A stretch of 12,153 nt of DNA from assembly GCA_016783355.1 (NCBI GenBank), contig JADHWR010000036.1:1-12153 (forward strand). Reading direction: 5' to 3'. The notes beneath the pieces were generated by a model. It saw only the letters and a program-made list of their open reading frames with translations. It made no database searches and was not told the origin of the DNA. Positions 1 through 6,028 of the stretch are shown here, one piece after another (positions within the stretch are counted from its first letter, which is position 1; every line of letters starts with the position of its first letter). Source of the DNA: Candidatus Omnitrophota bacterium (GTDB lineage: Bacteria; Omnitrophota; Gorgyraeia; Gygaellales; JAHJCI01). A program made the translations under genes and the position numbers.

Positions 1-364
1 CACCAATAACTAAATCTCCGGGTAAAACTAACTTCTTCTCAGGTAAAAGCACATGCTCTATCCCCATACAGCCAACTTCAAAATAATTCTTTATCTTTTG
101 TTCTTTAGCGAAATTCCCCAGGGACTTTGCTTGATTAGCGCTCCTTAAATCCTTTGCGGGAGTAAAATGGTCAGGCACAAGGGCAATTTTGTTCGGGGCA
201 AACACTTTCCTGAACCCTAAGTTTTTAAACTTCTCAATTGCTAATGGCGCAGTGATATCGTTGCCTAAAGCCAAATCTACTCTGGCTTCTATAAATTCCC
301 CCGGCCCTATATCTTTTTTGTTAGTGCGCGCTAATAATATCTTCTCAGCAATTGTGTAACCCAT
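1..364 (-). CDS. leuC: 3-isopropylmalate dehydratase large subunit (LeuC / homoaconitase family), N-terminal part
   Basis: LeuC, with LeuD, is the [4Fe-4S] isomerase that converts 2-isopropylmalate to 3-isopropylmalate in leucine synthesis; close relatives act as homoaconitase. Only the first 121 codons are inside the window and the gene runs off the left edge. The start MGYTIAEKIL, then EARVDLALGNDITAP, ALVPDHFTP, and FEVGCMGIEHVLLPEK followed by LPGDLVIG, is the family's N-terminal pattern of the shorter thermophile/archaeal-like LeuC type. The cluster-binding cysteines lie beyond the edge, so intactness cannot be judged. The ATG at 364-362 fits the family start, but no convincing Shine-Dalgarno precedes it: the bases directly upstream are TTTAGGG-type repeat DNA. 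It is separated from fabF by 334 bp and probably begins a different operon (leucine genes). LeuC versus homoaconitase cannot be separated from this fragment. Confidence 0.9.
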   Translation of the reverse strand, partial: MGYTIAEKILLARTNKKDIGPGEFIEARVDLALGNDITAPLAIEKFKNLGFRKVFAPNKIALVPDHFTPAKDLRSANQAKSLGNFAKEQKIKNYFEVGCMGIEHVLLPEKKLVLPGDLVIG

Positions 365-369
365 AGTTA

Positions 370-405
370 AAACTCTAAACCCTAAACAACTAAACCCTAA
401 ATAAA
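370..405. repeat. degenerate AAACCCTAAA-type repeats abutting leuC
   Basis: On the plus strand the motifs CTAAACCCTAAA, CTAAACCCTAAA and a related TAAAC tail follow one another, i.e. TTTAGGGTTTAG in the leuC reading direction. They occupy the place where a ribosome binding site for leuC would be expected. They resemble the TTTAGGATTT repeats elsewhere in the window. Confidence 0.5.
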
Positions 406-457
406 CTCAAAAATTCAAACACTACGATGTTAATTTTCGGCCTTATTTACCATTTTC

Positions 458-490
458 AAAAAGATAAGTTATTATTCAACAATAGCTTAT
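458..490 (-). terminator. AT-rich palindrome plus T5: weak terminator or operator candidate
   Basis: Bases 464-490 form an imperfect 27-bp palindrome with ATAAG...CTTAT outer arms. In minus-strand RNA about 11 to 13 pairs form with one mismatch and one G-U pair. The sequence read next is C then TTTTT (462-458). The position, downstream of fabF and about 100 bp before leuC, fits either a weak intrinsic terminator for the fab operon or an operator for the leu genes. The stem is nearly all A/T, so termination would be inefficient. Confidence 0.35.
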
Positions 491-507
491 GAAGATTCTA
501 TCCTTTG

Positions 508-513
508 ATTATA
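508..513 (-). promoter_or_regulatory. possible -10 hexamer (TATAAT) for leuC
   Basis: A perfect TATAAT on the minus strand lies about 145 bp upstream of the leuC start. No good -35 box is found 16 to 19 bp upstream of it. The DNA is AT-rich, so chance is a real possibility. Confidence 0.2.
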
Positions 514-536
514 GGATTCACGCTGATATCGACGAG

Positions 537-575
537 AAAATCTGTGTGTATCCTAAAAATCTGTGTGTATCTGTG
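537..575. repeat. 16-bp direct repeat (AAAATCTGTGTGTATC x2 plus partial third)
   Basis: Two identical copies lie at 537-552 and 556-571, separated by 3 bp, with a partial third copy ATCTGTG at 569-575. The motif resembles the widespread non-coding ATCTGTG-type interspersed repeats seen in many environmental bacterial genomes (recalled, not searched). Confidence 0.75.
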
Positions 576-576
576 A

Positions 577-590
577 AAAAATGCATTTTT
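577..590. repeat. 14-bp perfect palindrome AAAAATGCATTTTT
   Basis: A perfectly self-complementary 14-mer that directly follows the CTGTG repeats. It could be a regulator site, or an incidental A/T palindrome. Confidence 0.4.
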
Positions 591-639
591 AACAAAGTCG
601 TATTCAAATCTTAAAAATTCAACACTGAGCTAAACTTAA

Positions 640-695
640 AATATTTCGATTTTTTGGATTTGTTTAGAGCTTAGGATTCCGGATTTAGGATTTAA
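640..695. repeat. degenerate TTTAGGATTT-type repeat, half element downstream of fabF
   Basis: On the plus strand it reads GGATTTGTTTAGAGCTTAGGATTC followed by CGGATTTAGGATTT, in successive short units. A 16-base core (653-668) is identical, in the opposite orientation, to bases 11553-11568 in the recG-rsmD gap. This shows that two spacers share one repeat family. Confidence 0.65.
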
Positions 696-698
696 TTT

Positions 699-1943
699 TC
701 AGCCTTTAAATTTCTTTAAAACTAGTGTGGCATTATGCCCGCCAAAGCCTAACGAATTAGACATCGCTACATTAACAGGAATTTGACGAGCAAGGTTGGG
801 GACGTAATCCAAATCGCATTCCGGGTCAGGGCATTCGTAATTTATGGTGGGAGGAACAACGCTATTTTTAATTGCTAGGCAACAGATAAGAAACTCTACA
901 CCACCAGCCGCACCTAAAAGATGTCCAACCATTGATTTAGTAGAGCTAACCATTACCTTTTTTGCATGCGCGCCCAGAGCCTTTTTTATCGCCATTGTCT
1001 CAATTTTATCATTAAGCTTCGTTGAGGTTCCATGGGCATTAATATAATCTACTTCTTCAGGATTCAATCCCGCGTCTCGCAAAGCTGCCTGTATCCCTAA
1101 AAAAGCACCTTGACCATCTGGATCAGGGGCAGTTATATGGTAGCCATCGCAAGACATGCCATAACCGGTGATTTCGGCATAAATTTCTGCCTTTCGTTTT
1201 GTGGCGTGTTCCAAGGACTCCAAAACTATAACCCCCGCCCCTTCAGACATAATAAAACCGTCTCGCTGGGCATCAAATGGCCGACTTGCTTTTTGGGGTT
1301 CGTCATTTCGACAAGAAAGTGCTCGCAAGGCACAAAATCCAGCAAGGGCCATTGGCGTAACACTGCTTTCTGTACCACCAGCAATCATCATATCTGCATC
1401 GCCTCGTTCAATAATCTTAAAGGCATCGCCAATGGCATGACTTCCCGAAGCACAGGCAGTAGCCACGCAAGAATTAGGACCTTTGAATCTAAATGTAATT
1501 GCCACCCAGCCAGAAGCTTCGTTAACGATCAACATGGGAATTAAAAAGGGAGAGACGCGCGAGGGGCCTTTTTTTAATAATACCTTGTGCTCCTTTTCAA
1601 TTATCTGTAAACTTCCGATGCCTGAACCAATCAAAACACCAATTCGGTCTCTATTTTCTTTATCCAGATTCAAATTGGCGTCTTCTATTGCTTGCTTCGC
1701 TGCAGCAATAGCATATTGCGCGAATTTATCCATCCGGCGGGTATCGCGAAGGGCGATGCCGTAATCCTGGGGATTAAATTGCTTTACCAGGCCAGCAATC
1801 TGACTATTAAAATCCGAAACATCAAAACTTGTAATTTTATCGATGCCGGATTCCCCCCCAACTATAGCATCCCAGAAAGAAGCTATCTCATTGCCCACTG
1901 GGGAAATTACCCCTAAGCCCGTCACCACCACTCTTCTATCCAT
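699..1943 (-). CDS. fabF: beta-ketoacyl-ACP synthase II (FabF)
   Basis: Condenses malonyl-ACP with growing acyl-ACP, the elongation step of type II fatty-acid synthesis in the cytoplasm. The 414-residue length is normal. The thiolase-fold catalytic set is intact: Cys164 in VATACASGS, His304 in NAHGTST, Lys336 and His341 in STKSMVGHLLGAAGG. The C-terminal SNSLGFGGHNATLV glycine-rich motif is also present. The ATG at 1943 was chosen because MDRRVVVTGLGVISPVG is the usual start; an in-frame TTG three codons upstream is possible. A G-rich stretch (GAGGCGGGGG) some 8 to 17 nt upstream is an unusual binding site and can pair with CCCGCC further upstream. It is the last gene of the fab run, after acpP, and a terminator-like hairpin in the spacer may lower its transcription relative to acpP. 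Confidence 0.97.
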   Translation of the reverse strand: MDRRVVVTGLGVISPVGNEIASFWDAIVGGESGIDKITSFDVSDFNSQIAGLVKQFNPQDYGIALRDTRRMDKFAQYAIAAAKQAIEDANLNLDKENRDRIGVLIGSGIGSLQIIEKEHKVLLKKGPSRVSPFLIPMLIVNEASGWVAITFRFKGPNSCVATACASGSHAIGDAFKIIERGDADMMIAGGTESSVTPMALAGFCALRALSCRNDEPQKASRPFDAQRDGFIMSEGAGVIVLESLEHATKRKAEIYAEITGYGMSCDGYHITAPDPDGQGAFLGIQAALRDAGLNPEEVDYINAHGTSTKLNDKIETMAIKKALGAHAKKVMVSSTKSMVGHLLGAAGGVEFLICCLAIKNSVVPPTINYECPDPECDLDYVPNLARQIPVNVAMSNSLGFGGHNATLVLKKFKG

Positions 1944-1952
1944 CGCTCTCAA

Positions 1953-1993
1953 CCCCCGCCTCGTAGTGTCACCTTGTAGCAGGAAAGGGCGGG
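1953..1993 (-). promoter_or_regulatory. 6-bp GC inverted repeat overlapping the fabF ribosome binding region
   Basis: In minus-strand RNA CCCGCC (1993-1988) can pair with GGCGGG (1960-1955), which lies in the G-rich stretch before the fabF start. Pairing would mask the likely ribosome binding site. The loop is long (27 nt), so stability is uncertain. Confidence 0.3.
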
Positions 1994-1994
1994 T

Positions 1995-2021
1995 AAAAAT
2001 TTGCCCCGCTCAACGCGGGGC
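1995..2021 (-). terminator. terminator- or attenuator-like hairpin between acpP and fabF
   Basis: In minus-strand RNA GCCCCGC (2021-2015), loop GUUGA, GCGGGGC (2009-2003) is a perfect 7-bp GC stem. It is followed by AAAUUUUU (2002-1995). It lies 31 nt after the acpP stop. Because fabF follows in the same direction with no clear promoter between, it probably acts as a partial terminator. That would fit the usual need for far more acyl carrier protein than synthase. Confidence 0.65.
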
Positions 2022-2052
2022 AGCTATTAATTATCAACTAAAAACTATTGAC

Positions 2053-2292
2053 TTACTTATTACCGGATTTTCCCTCTATATATTTAATCGCATCCCCAAC
2101 AGTAGTCATTTTTTCCGCATCTTCATCAGGGATTTCAATACCAAATTCTTCCTCTAAAGCCATAACCAGTTCCACAGTGTCTAAGGAGTCGGCTCCTAAA
2201 TCATCAATAAATGATGCACCGGGAGTTACTTCTTCAGCTTTTACACCTAATTGCTCAGCAATTATCGATTTAATCTTTTCTTCTCCTGCCAT
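2053..2292 (-). CDS. acpP: acyl carrier protein
   Basis: The 79-residue acidic carrier of acyl chains for fatty-acid and phospholipid synthesis. Ser36 in the GADSLDTVELVMALEE motif is the 4'-phosphopantetheine attachment site. The helix II recognition region, with many Glu/Asp residues, is conserved, and the protein runs IKSIIAEQLGV to the C-terminal DAIKYIEGK. Its length matches the family. The start has a very strong ribosome binding site, GAGGAGGAG (2303-2295), two bases from the ATG, and a 12-bp hairpin just upstream (2310-2340). Both fit a highly translated, stable message. It sits between fabG and fabF, with 155-bp and about 109-bp spacers instead of the tight overlaps seen upstream. 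Confidence 0.98.
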   Translation of the reverse strand: MAGEEKIKSIIAEQLGVKAEEVTPGASFIDDLGADSLDTVELVMALEEEFGIEIPDEDAEKMTTVGDAIKYIEGKSGNK

Positions 2293-2447
2293 TTCTCCTC
2301 CTCAAATAAACACATCCGCCACTTCCGATGGCGAATATGTACGAATTTACCTCAGCGCAAATTTTCCTAACTAGATTCAGAGTGTAAAATTAGAACTGAG
2401 CACGTTTGGACGAATCCGCCAAAGCACTCTTGGCAAGATGTCCTCGC
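2293..2447 (-). other. fabG-acpP spacer with possible weak promoter
   Basis: No gene is seen. After the fabG stop comes a small hairpin (2418-2434, 5-bp GCCAA/TTGGC stem) without a T run. Next is a weak promoter-like pair on the minus strand, TTTACA and GAAAAT 16 bp apart (about 2387-2360), then the strong pre-acpP hairpin. An internal promoter for acpP would be biologically sensible, but the hexamers are poor. Confidence 0.3.
2310..2340 (-). promoter_or_regulatory. 12-bp hairpin directly before the acpP ribosome binding site
   Basis: In minus-strand RNA bases 2340-2329 pair with 2321-2310 without interruption. The core is CGCCA/UGGCG, and the stem includes two G-U pairs and a 7-nt loop UCGGAAG. 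Only six bases separate it from the GAGGAGGAG site, which stays exposed. This geometry suggests mRNA 5'-end protection after processing rather than blocking of translation. Confidence 0.55.
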
Positions 2448-3185
2448 TTATATCATACCTCCATCCACGATTATTGTCTGTCCAGTAATATAATTCGCTT
2501 CCTCGGAAGCTAAAAATAAACACGTACCCGCCACATCCGCAGGATTACCGAATCGCCCCAAAGGTATCGCGCTAATCATCTTCGTTTTTATCTCTTCAGA
2601 TAACCTCTCGGTCATCTGAGTCTGAATAAACCCCGGGGCAACAGCGTTAACATTTATGTTGCGCGGCCCTAATTCCTTCGCTGTTGTCTTAGTAAGCGCA
2701 ATTACACCTGCCTTGGAAGCCGAATAATTTGCTTGGCCAATATTACCAATCAAGCCAATAATTGAAGCAATATTGATTATCTTACCTGCCCTTTGCTTTA
2801 CCATTACCCGGGAAACAGCCTTAATGCAATTAAATGTCCCCCTAAGATTTACATTTATCACTGCCTCCCATTCAGCTTCGCTCATTCTTAGGATAAGATT
2901 ATCGCGGGTAATTCCGGCATTGTTAATTAATATATCAATCTTTTTAAATTTGTCAAGAATTTTATTTAATGTATTCTGGACTTGGGGATAGTCAGTGACA
3001 TCTAATGTCTCTGCCTCGACATTTCTCCCCAAAGCCCCAATTTCTTGCTTCGTCTTTGCTGCTTGTTCAAGATTTACATCCCCGATAATAATATCCGCTC
3101 CCTCGCGAGCAAAGGCCAAGCAAATCTGACGCCCGATGCCCTGCGCCCCACCGGTTACTAAAGCAACTTTATCTTTCAGTCTCAT
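2448..3185 (-). CDS. fabG: 3-oxoacyl-ACP reductase (FabG), SDR family
   Basis: Reduces beta-ketoacyl-ACP to beta-hydroxyacyl-ACP. At 245 residues it is a classical short-chain dehydrogenase: TGGAQGIG (11-18) cofactor motif, NNAG (88-91), and the catalytic tetrad Asn113, Ser141, Tyr154, Lys158 (YSASK). It ends with the usual TGQTIIVDGGMI. Asp36 sits at the end of the second strand (IIIGDVN). In SDR enzymes an acid there usually favours NADH over NADPH, so the cofactor may differ from the E. coli enzyme. The ATG at 3185 is fixed by a perfect AAGGAGGT (3201-3194) eight bases upstream. The location between fabD and acpP supports the fatty-acid role over other SDR functions. A 153-bp structured spacer precedes it. 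Confidence 0.95.
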   Translation of the reverse strand: MRLKDKVALVTGGAQGIGRQICLAFAREGADIIIGDVNLEQAAKTKQEIGALGRNVEAETLDVTDYPQVQNTLNKILDKFKKIDILINNAGITRDNLILRMSEAEWEAVINVNLRGTFNCIKAVSRVMVKQRAGKIINIASIIGLIGNIGQANYSASKAGVIALTKTTAKELGPRNINVNAVAPGFIQTQMTERLSEEIKTKMISAIPLGRFGNPADVAGTCLFLASEEANYITGQTIIVDGGMI

Positions 3186-3193
3186 CTTCCGTT

Positions 3194-3249
3194 ACCTCCT
3201 TAATGGGACCACGATTTACGCGACTGTAAGGAGCGTAAATCATATGGTC
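3194..3249 (-). promoter_or_regulatory. 14-bp hairpin with anti-Shine-Dalgarno loop upstream of fabG
   Basis: In minus-strand RNA GACCA (3249-3245) plus GAUUUACGC (3241-3233) pair with GCGUAAAUC (3221-3213) plus UGGUC (3211-3207), interrupted only by a 3/1-base bulge. The loop region includes CUCCUUA (3233-3227), complementary over 7 bases to UAAGGAG (3202-3196), the fabG ribosome binding site. This could form a pseudoknot that masks fabG translation. The stem is clear from the sequence; the regulatory role is inferred. Confidence 0.55.
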
Positions 3250-3327
3250 GAATTAATCCCGCAGCTTAAACTAAAATTATCGAAGAGAATTTTATAACAT
3301 CTTCTTGAGGCGGGACCTCATCTAGGT

Positions 3328-3342
3328 CTATATAATTTTCAT
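3328..3342 (-). other. four-codon micro-ORF (MKII) with perfect ribosome binding site, overlapping the fabD stop
   Basis: The last fabD codons contain AAGGAGGT (3353-3346), followed 3 bases later by an ATG that overlaps the fabD TGA as ATGA. The frame closes after four codons with TAG. A strong site leading nowhere suggests either a leader mini-peptide or the remains of a coupled junction where the next gene (perhaps fabG) once began. Chance is possible because the site lies in the fabD coding frame. Confidence 0.35.
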
Positions 3343-4268
3343 TTGACCTCCTTGTAATCGCTGGAAAGAATATCTTCTTTTTTGCCAATATTTATCACCT
3401 CTGCGCTGGGGTCAATTTTACGAATTAGCCCTTTTAGAACTCTCCCTGGGCCAATCTCGAAGAACTTATTCACTCCTTGCTTAATCATGAACCTGATTGA
3501 CTTCTCCCAAAGAACCGAAGAAGTCAGCTGCTTGATTAGGTTATCCTTAACTTGCTCACAGGTATATTGGGGCAGAGCAATAACATTACTAATCACAGTA
3601 ACGCTTGGTTCTTTTATATTTACACCTTTTATTATCTCGACTAATTTCTCGCGTGCCGGCTGCATCAAAGAAGAATGAAAGGCACCGCTTACTTCTAAAT
3701 TAATTGCGTGCCTTGCACCTTGCCTTAAAGCTAAATCATTGGCTTTATCTACTGCTTCTATTGATCCGCTGATAACCACCTGCCCCGGACAATTCAGGTT
3801 AGCAATCTCTGCACCTGATTCCTGAACAATCTTTTCTATTATATCCAAATTTAAACCCAAAATAGATGACATCTTGCCTGGATTTTCCCTTGCTGCCTCA
3901 TCCATAAATTTGGCGCGGCTAGCCACAAGACAAAGACCGTCCTCAAAGGACAAAGCACCGGCAGCAACCAATGCAGTATACTCCCCTAAACTTAAACCAG
4001 CCATATACTCGATACTCGATACTCGATACTCGATACTCGAATTAAATGCTGCTAAGGCAGCGATACTTGTGGTAAATATTGCCGGTTGACAGTTTGCTGT
4101 TCGAGCTAACTCTTCATTCGGACCATCAAAACACAGTCTGGAAAGCGAGAAATGCAAGACCTCATCCGCTAGGTCAAAGACTTCTCTACTTTCAGCGAAG
4201 GCTTTATAGAAGTCTCTGCCCATGCCGACATATTGCGCCCCCTGGCCGGGAAAAATAAAAGCAATCAT
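3339..4268 (-). CDS. fabD: malonyl-CoA:ACP transacylase (FabD)
   Basis: Loads malonate from CoA onto acyl carrier protein. With the chosen start the protein has 309 residues and begins MIAFIFPGQGAQ. The active-site set is intact: Gln in PGQGAQ, Ser93 in GLSLGEY, Arg118 in ASRAKFM and His198 in GAFHSS. The ATG at 4268 overlaps the stop of the preceding gene as ATGA, as at two other junctions here. A second ATG at 4286 (adds MERTEE) has a better GGAGG four bases upstream and cannot be excluded. Just before the nucleophile elbow, the usual variable helix is replaced by NSSIEYRVSSIEY, encoded by five exact 7-bp repeats. It begins downstream of the sugar cassette, to which it is translationally coupled, and fabG follows after 153 bp. 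Confidence 0.95.
   Translation of the reverse strand: MIAFIFPGQGAQYVGMGRDFYKAFAESREVFDLADEVLHFSLSRLCFDGPNEELARTANCQPAIFTTSIAALAAFNSSIEYRVSSIEYMAGLSLGEYTALVAAGALSFEDGLCLVASRAKFMDEAARENPGKMSSILGLNLDIIEKIVQESGAEIANLNCPGQVVISGSIEAVDKANDLALRQGARHAINLEVSGAFHSSLMQPAREKLVEIIKGVNIKEPSVTVISNVIALPQYTCEQVKDNLIKQLTSSVLWEKSIRFMIKQGVNKFFEIGPGRVLKGLIRKIDPSAEVINIGKKEDILSSDYKEVK
4005..4040. repeat. five tandem copies of ATACTCG inside fabD
   Basis: Five perfect, head-to-tail 7-bp units plus one base. In the fabD direction they read CGAGTAT units and encode SSIEYRV-SSIEY. Three units (21 bp) are needed for an in-frame change; gain or loss of one unit would shift the frame of an essential gene. Confidence 0.95.
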
Positions 4269-6028
4269 CTCTTCTGTTCTCTCCATATTGCCTCCAATTG
4301 GCTTAGATTATCATTGGCCTCTTTTGACTGTGGATATATCTCTAATGCTCCTAAAAATTCATTCTTCGCATCTGAATATTTATGCATTAATTTATAACTT
4401 ATTCCAGAATTTATATAGGCAGGTAAAAAGCGGGGATTTATATGTTTTGCCTTGTTAAAGTAATCCAATGCTTCCCCGTATAATCCTTGCTTGTTATAAC
4501 AACTACCTAATTCTGTATAGATCCTCGCTGAGTTGGGAAAAACCCCCAGCGCCTGTAAATACATCTGTTCTGCTTTGGAAAATTTACCCCTGCGATTATA
4601 TAATCTACCCAAATAGATTGACGCGAGGGCAAAAGAGAAAGGCCGGAATAGCTCAGGATTCCGGGACAATGACAATACCGTATTAAATTCTTTTTCCACT
4701 TCTTCCTCTTTCCCATACTTTAATAATGCAACCCCCAAACCCGCATGCGCCGTTGCGCTTAAGGGGTATTTTTTACAAATAGAGGAATACAATAGCACAT
4801 CGTTCCTCCAGCTGACATTTACAGAAACAGTAAATATCAAGAAATAGGCAAAGCAGGAAAGAACGAATATACGCCGCGCCAAGAACATATTGGACAAGAA
4901 TTTGCAATTCTTATTCCAGATCTTTATAAAAAAAAGTCCAAACGCGCAAGTAACCCCTAAAAAAGGAATATAAAGATAGCGATAGGCAACAGAAATTCTT
5001 AAAGAATAAATAAAATTACTCACCGGCACAAACCAGATAAAAAACCAAAGAACAGAAAAAGCGACTCCCCTAAGAGCCTTTAACCTCATTAAAAAAACAT
5101 AAGCAGAAAACGCGATTATAATTACCGCCAAAATAACCCATGTATAGTGCAGTGTTATCGGACTTAATATGGGCACTAGATCCTTAGGAAATAATATATC
5201 CTTAAGGTATGCGCCTAAGGTGTAAGGCATTTGCAGGAAATTATAAAAGAAACTGCCGACAGTAATCGGCATTTGGATTATTTTCTGCTGCGGCGGGAAG
5301 ACGAAGAAATAAATAAAGACATAAAATATATCAATAATAAAATATAATAAATAAATTTTTGCGTTAATGAGAATTTTCCTAAACTGGAAATTCGTATGAA
5401 AAAGGTCGCCGGCAATCAAGGCTAAAGGCAAGACAATGGCGATCTCTTTAGAAAAGATAGCCAGAAAAAAAGAAAGTAAAGAAGCAAATAAATATGTCCG
5501 CCTTTGCTTGCTGGATATAACTCTATATTTAAAATATAAAATAATAGACAAAACGGAAAATAAAAAAACTAATACATTCGGCCGAAAGCCAGTGCAATTA
5601 ACTACCCCTGCATTCAGTGGATGTATGCCAAATAAAAGAGCAGAAAACAACGAGAGCAGTTGATTCTTAAACAAGGCATTAAGTAATAAGTAAATTAAAA
5701 TGGCATTGATTATATGCAATAGAATATTAGTAAATCGATATCCCCGCGGATTCAATTTAAACAAGGCGTAATTTAGGAAATAGGTTAATGTTACTACTGG
5801 CCGATAGGTAGTTTCTCCTGAGCCGATATTATATGTGCCCATATTGAATGTCATCTCCATGGGATGGCTTAGATATCTGCGATCAAATATCAAAGAGGTA
5901 TTTCTCCAAGATTTTATAAAATCATTATCAACAATTACGAAGTAATCATCATAAATAAAATCACCGACCAATGAATTAGCATATGCAATAAATATTATTA
6001 AAATAATTAAAATAAAATGTTTTTTCAT
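4265..6028 (-). CDS. TMTC-like multi-spanning membrane glycosyltransferase (GT-C) with C-terminal TPR repeats
   Basis: A 587-residue protein with about 10 hydrophobic segments over residues 1-415 and a soluble tail of roughly four TPR units (about 426-570, e.g. LGRLYNRRGKFSKAEQMYLQAL and the next two repeats). The first segment is followed by GDFIYDD (Asp27-Asp28), then TYRPVVTLTYFLNYALFKLNPRGY and LLLHIINAILIYLLL. This is the pattern of TMTC-type GT-C proteins, whose animal members are protein O-mannosyltransferases using a lipid-phosphate-mannose donor. The paired acids after the first segment are the expected GT-C catalytic motif. The start overlaps the stop of the upstream DPM1-like donor synthase by ATGA, supporting a donor-transferase pair. 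The TPR tail should bind protein or peptide. The coding sequence is visibly AT-richer than its neighbours, partly because of Phe/Ile/Leu/Tyr content. Substrate and sugar are unknown; it could also glycosylate a lipid or envelope polymer. Confidence 0.75.
   Translation of the reverse strand: MKKHFILIILIIFIAYANSLVGDFIYDDYFVIVDNDFIKSWRNTSLIFDRRYLSHPMEMTFNMGTYNIGSGETTYRPVVTLTYFLNYALFKLNPRGYRFTNILLHIINAILIYLLLNALFKNQLLSLFSALLFGIHPLNAGVVNCTGFRPNVLVFLFSVLSIILYFKYRVISSKQRRTYLFASLLSFFLAIFSKEIAIVLPLALIAGDLFHTNFQFRKILINAKIYLLYFIIDIFYVFIYFFVFPPQQKIIQMPITVGSFFYNFLQMPYTLGAYLKDILFPKDLVPILSPITLHYTWVILAVIIIAFSAYVFLMRLKALRGVAFSVLWFFIWFVPVSNFIYSLRISVAYRYLYIPFLGVTCAFGLFFIKIWNKNCKFLSNMFLARRIFVLSCFAYFLIFTVSVNVSWRNDVLLYSSICKKYPLSATAHAGLGVALLKYGKEEEVEKEFNTVLSLSRNPELFRPFSFALASIYLGRLYNRRGKFSKAEQMYLQALGVFPNSARIYTELGSCYNKQGLYGEALDYFNKAKHINPRFLPAYINSGISYKLMHKYSDAKNEFLGALEIYPQSKEANDNLSQLEAIWREQKR

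Larger units (their letters stand above)
365..698. other. fabF-leuC spacer: no gene, several repeats and palindromes
   Basis: This 334-bp AT-rich gap has no plausible coding sequence; the only short ORFs seen lack a supported start. From fabF toward leuC it holds a half-copy of a degenerate TTTAGGATTT-type repeat (640-695), a 14-bp perfect palindrome (577-590), a 16-bp direct repeat (537-571), a TATAAT-like hexamer (508-513), a 27-bp imperfect palindrome followed by a T5 run (458-490), and TTTAGGG-type repeats (370-405) reaching almost to the leuC start. It likely contains the end of the fab operon and the start of the leu operon. Confidence 0.7.

Noticed and set aside
365..500. Leucine-rich leader peptide for leu attenuation
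   Set aside because: Short frames in this leader have no run of leucine codons.
1950..1952. TTG start for fabF
   Set aside because: The ATG three codons later gives the canonical N terminus; TTG adds nothing conserved.
844..2374. Several plus-strand open frames opposite fabF and acpP
   Set aside because: They have no family motifs or supported starts and lie antisense to clear genes; they are shadow frames.
3194..3353. AAGGAGGT direct repeats as a target-site duplication of a mobile element
   Set aside because: Both copies are consensus ribosome binding sites, and the sequence between has no terminal repeats or transposase.
4005..4040. CRISPR-like array
   Set aside because: The repeats are 7 bp, tandem and without spacers, and lie inside fabD.
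4507..4716. Short minus-strand frame inside the TPR gene
   Set aside because: It is another frame within a well-supported coding region and has no recognisable features.
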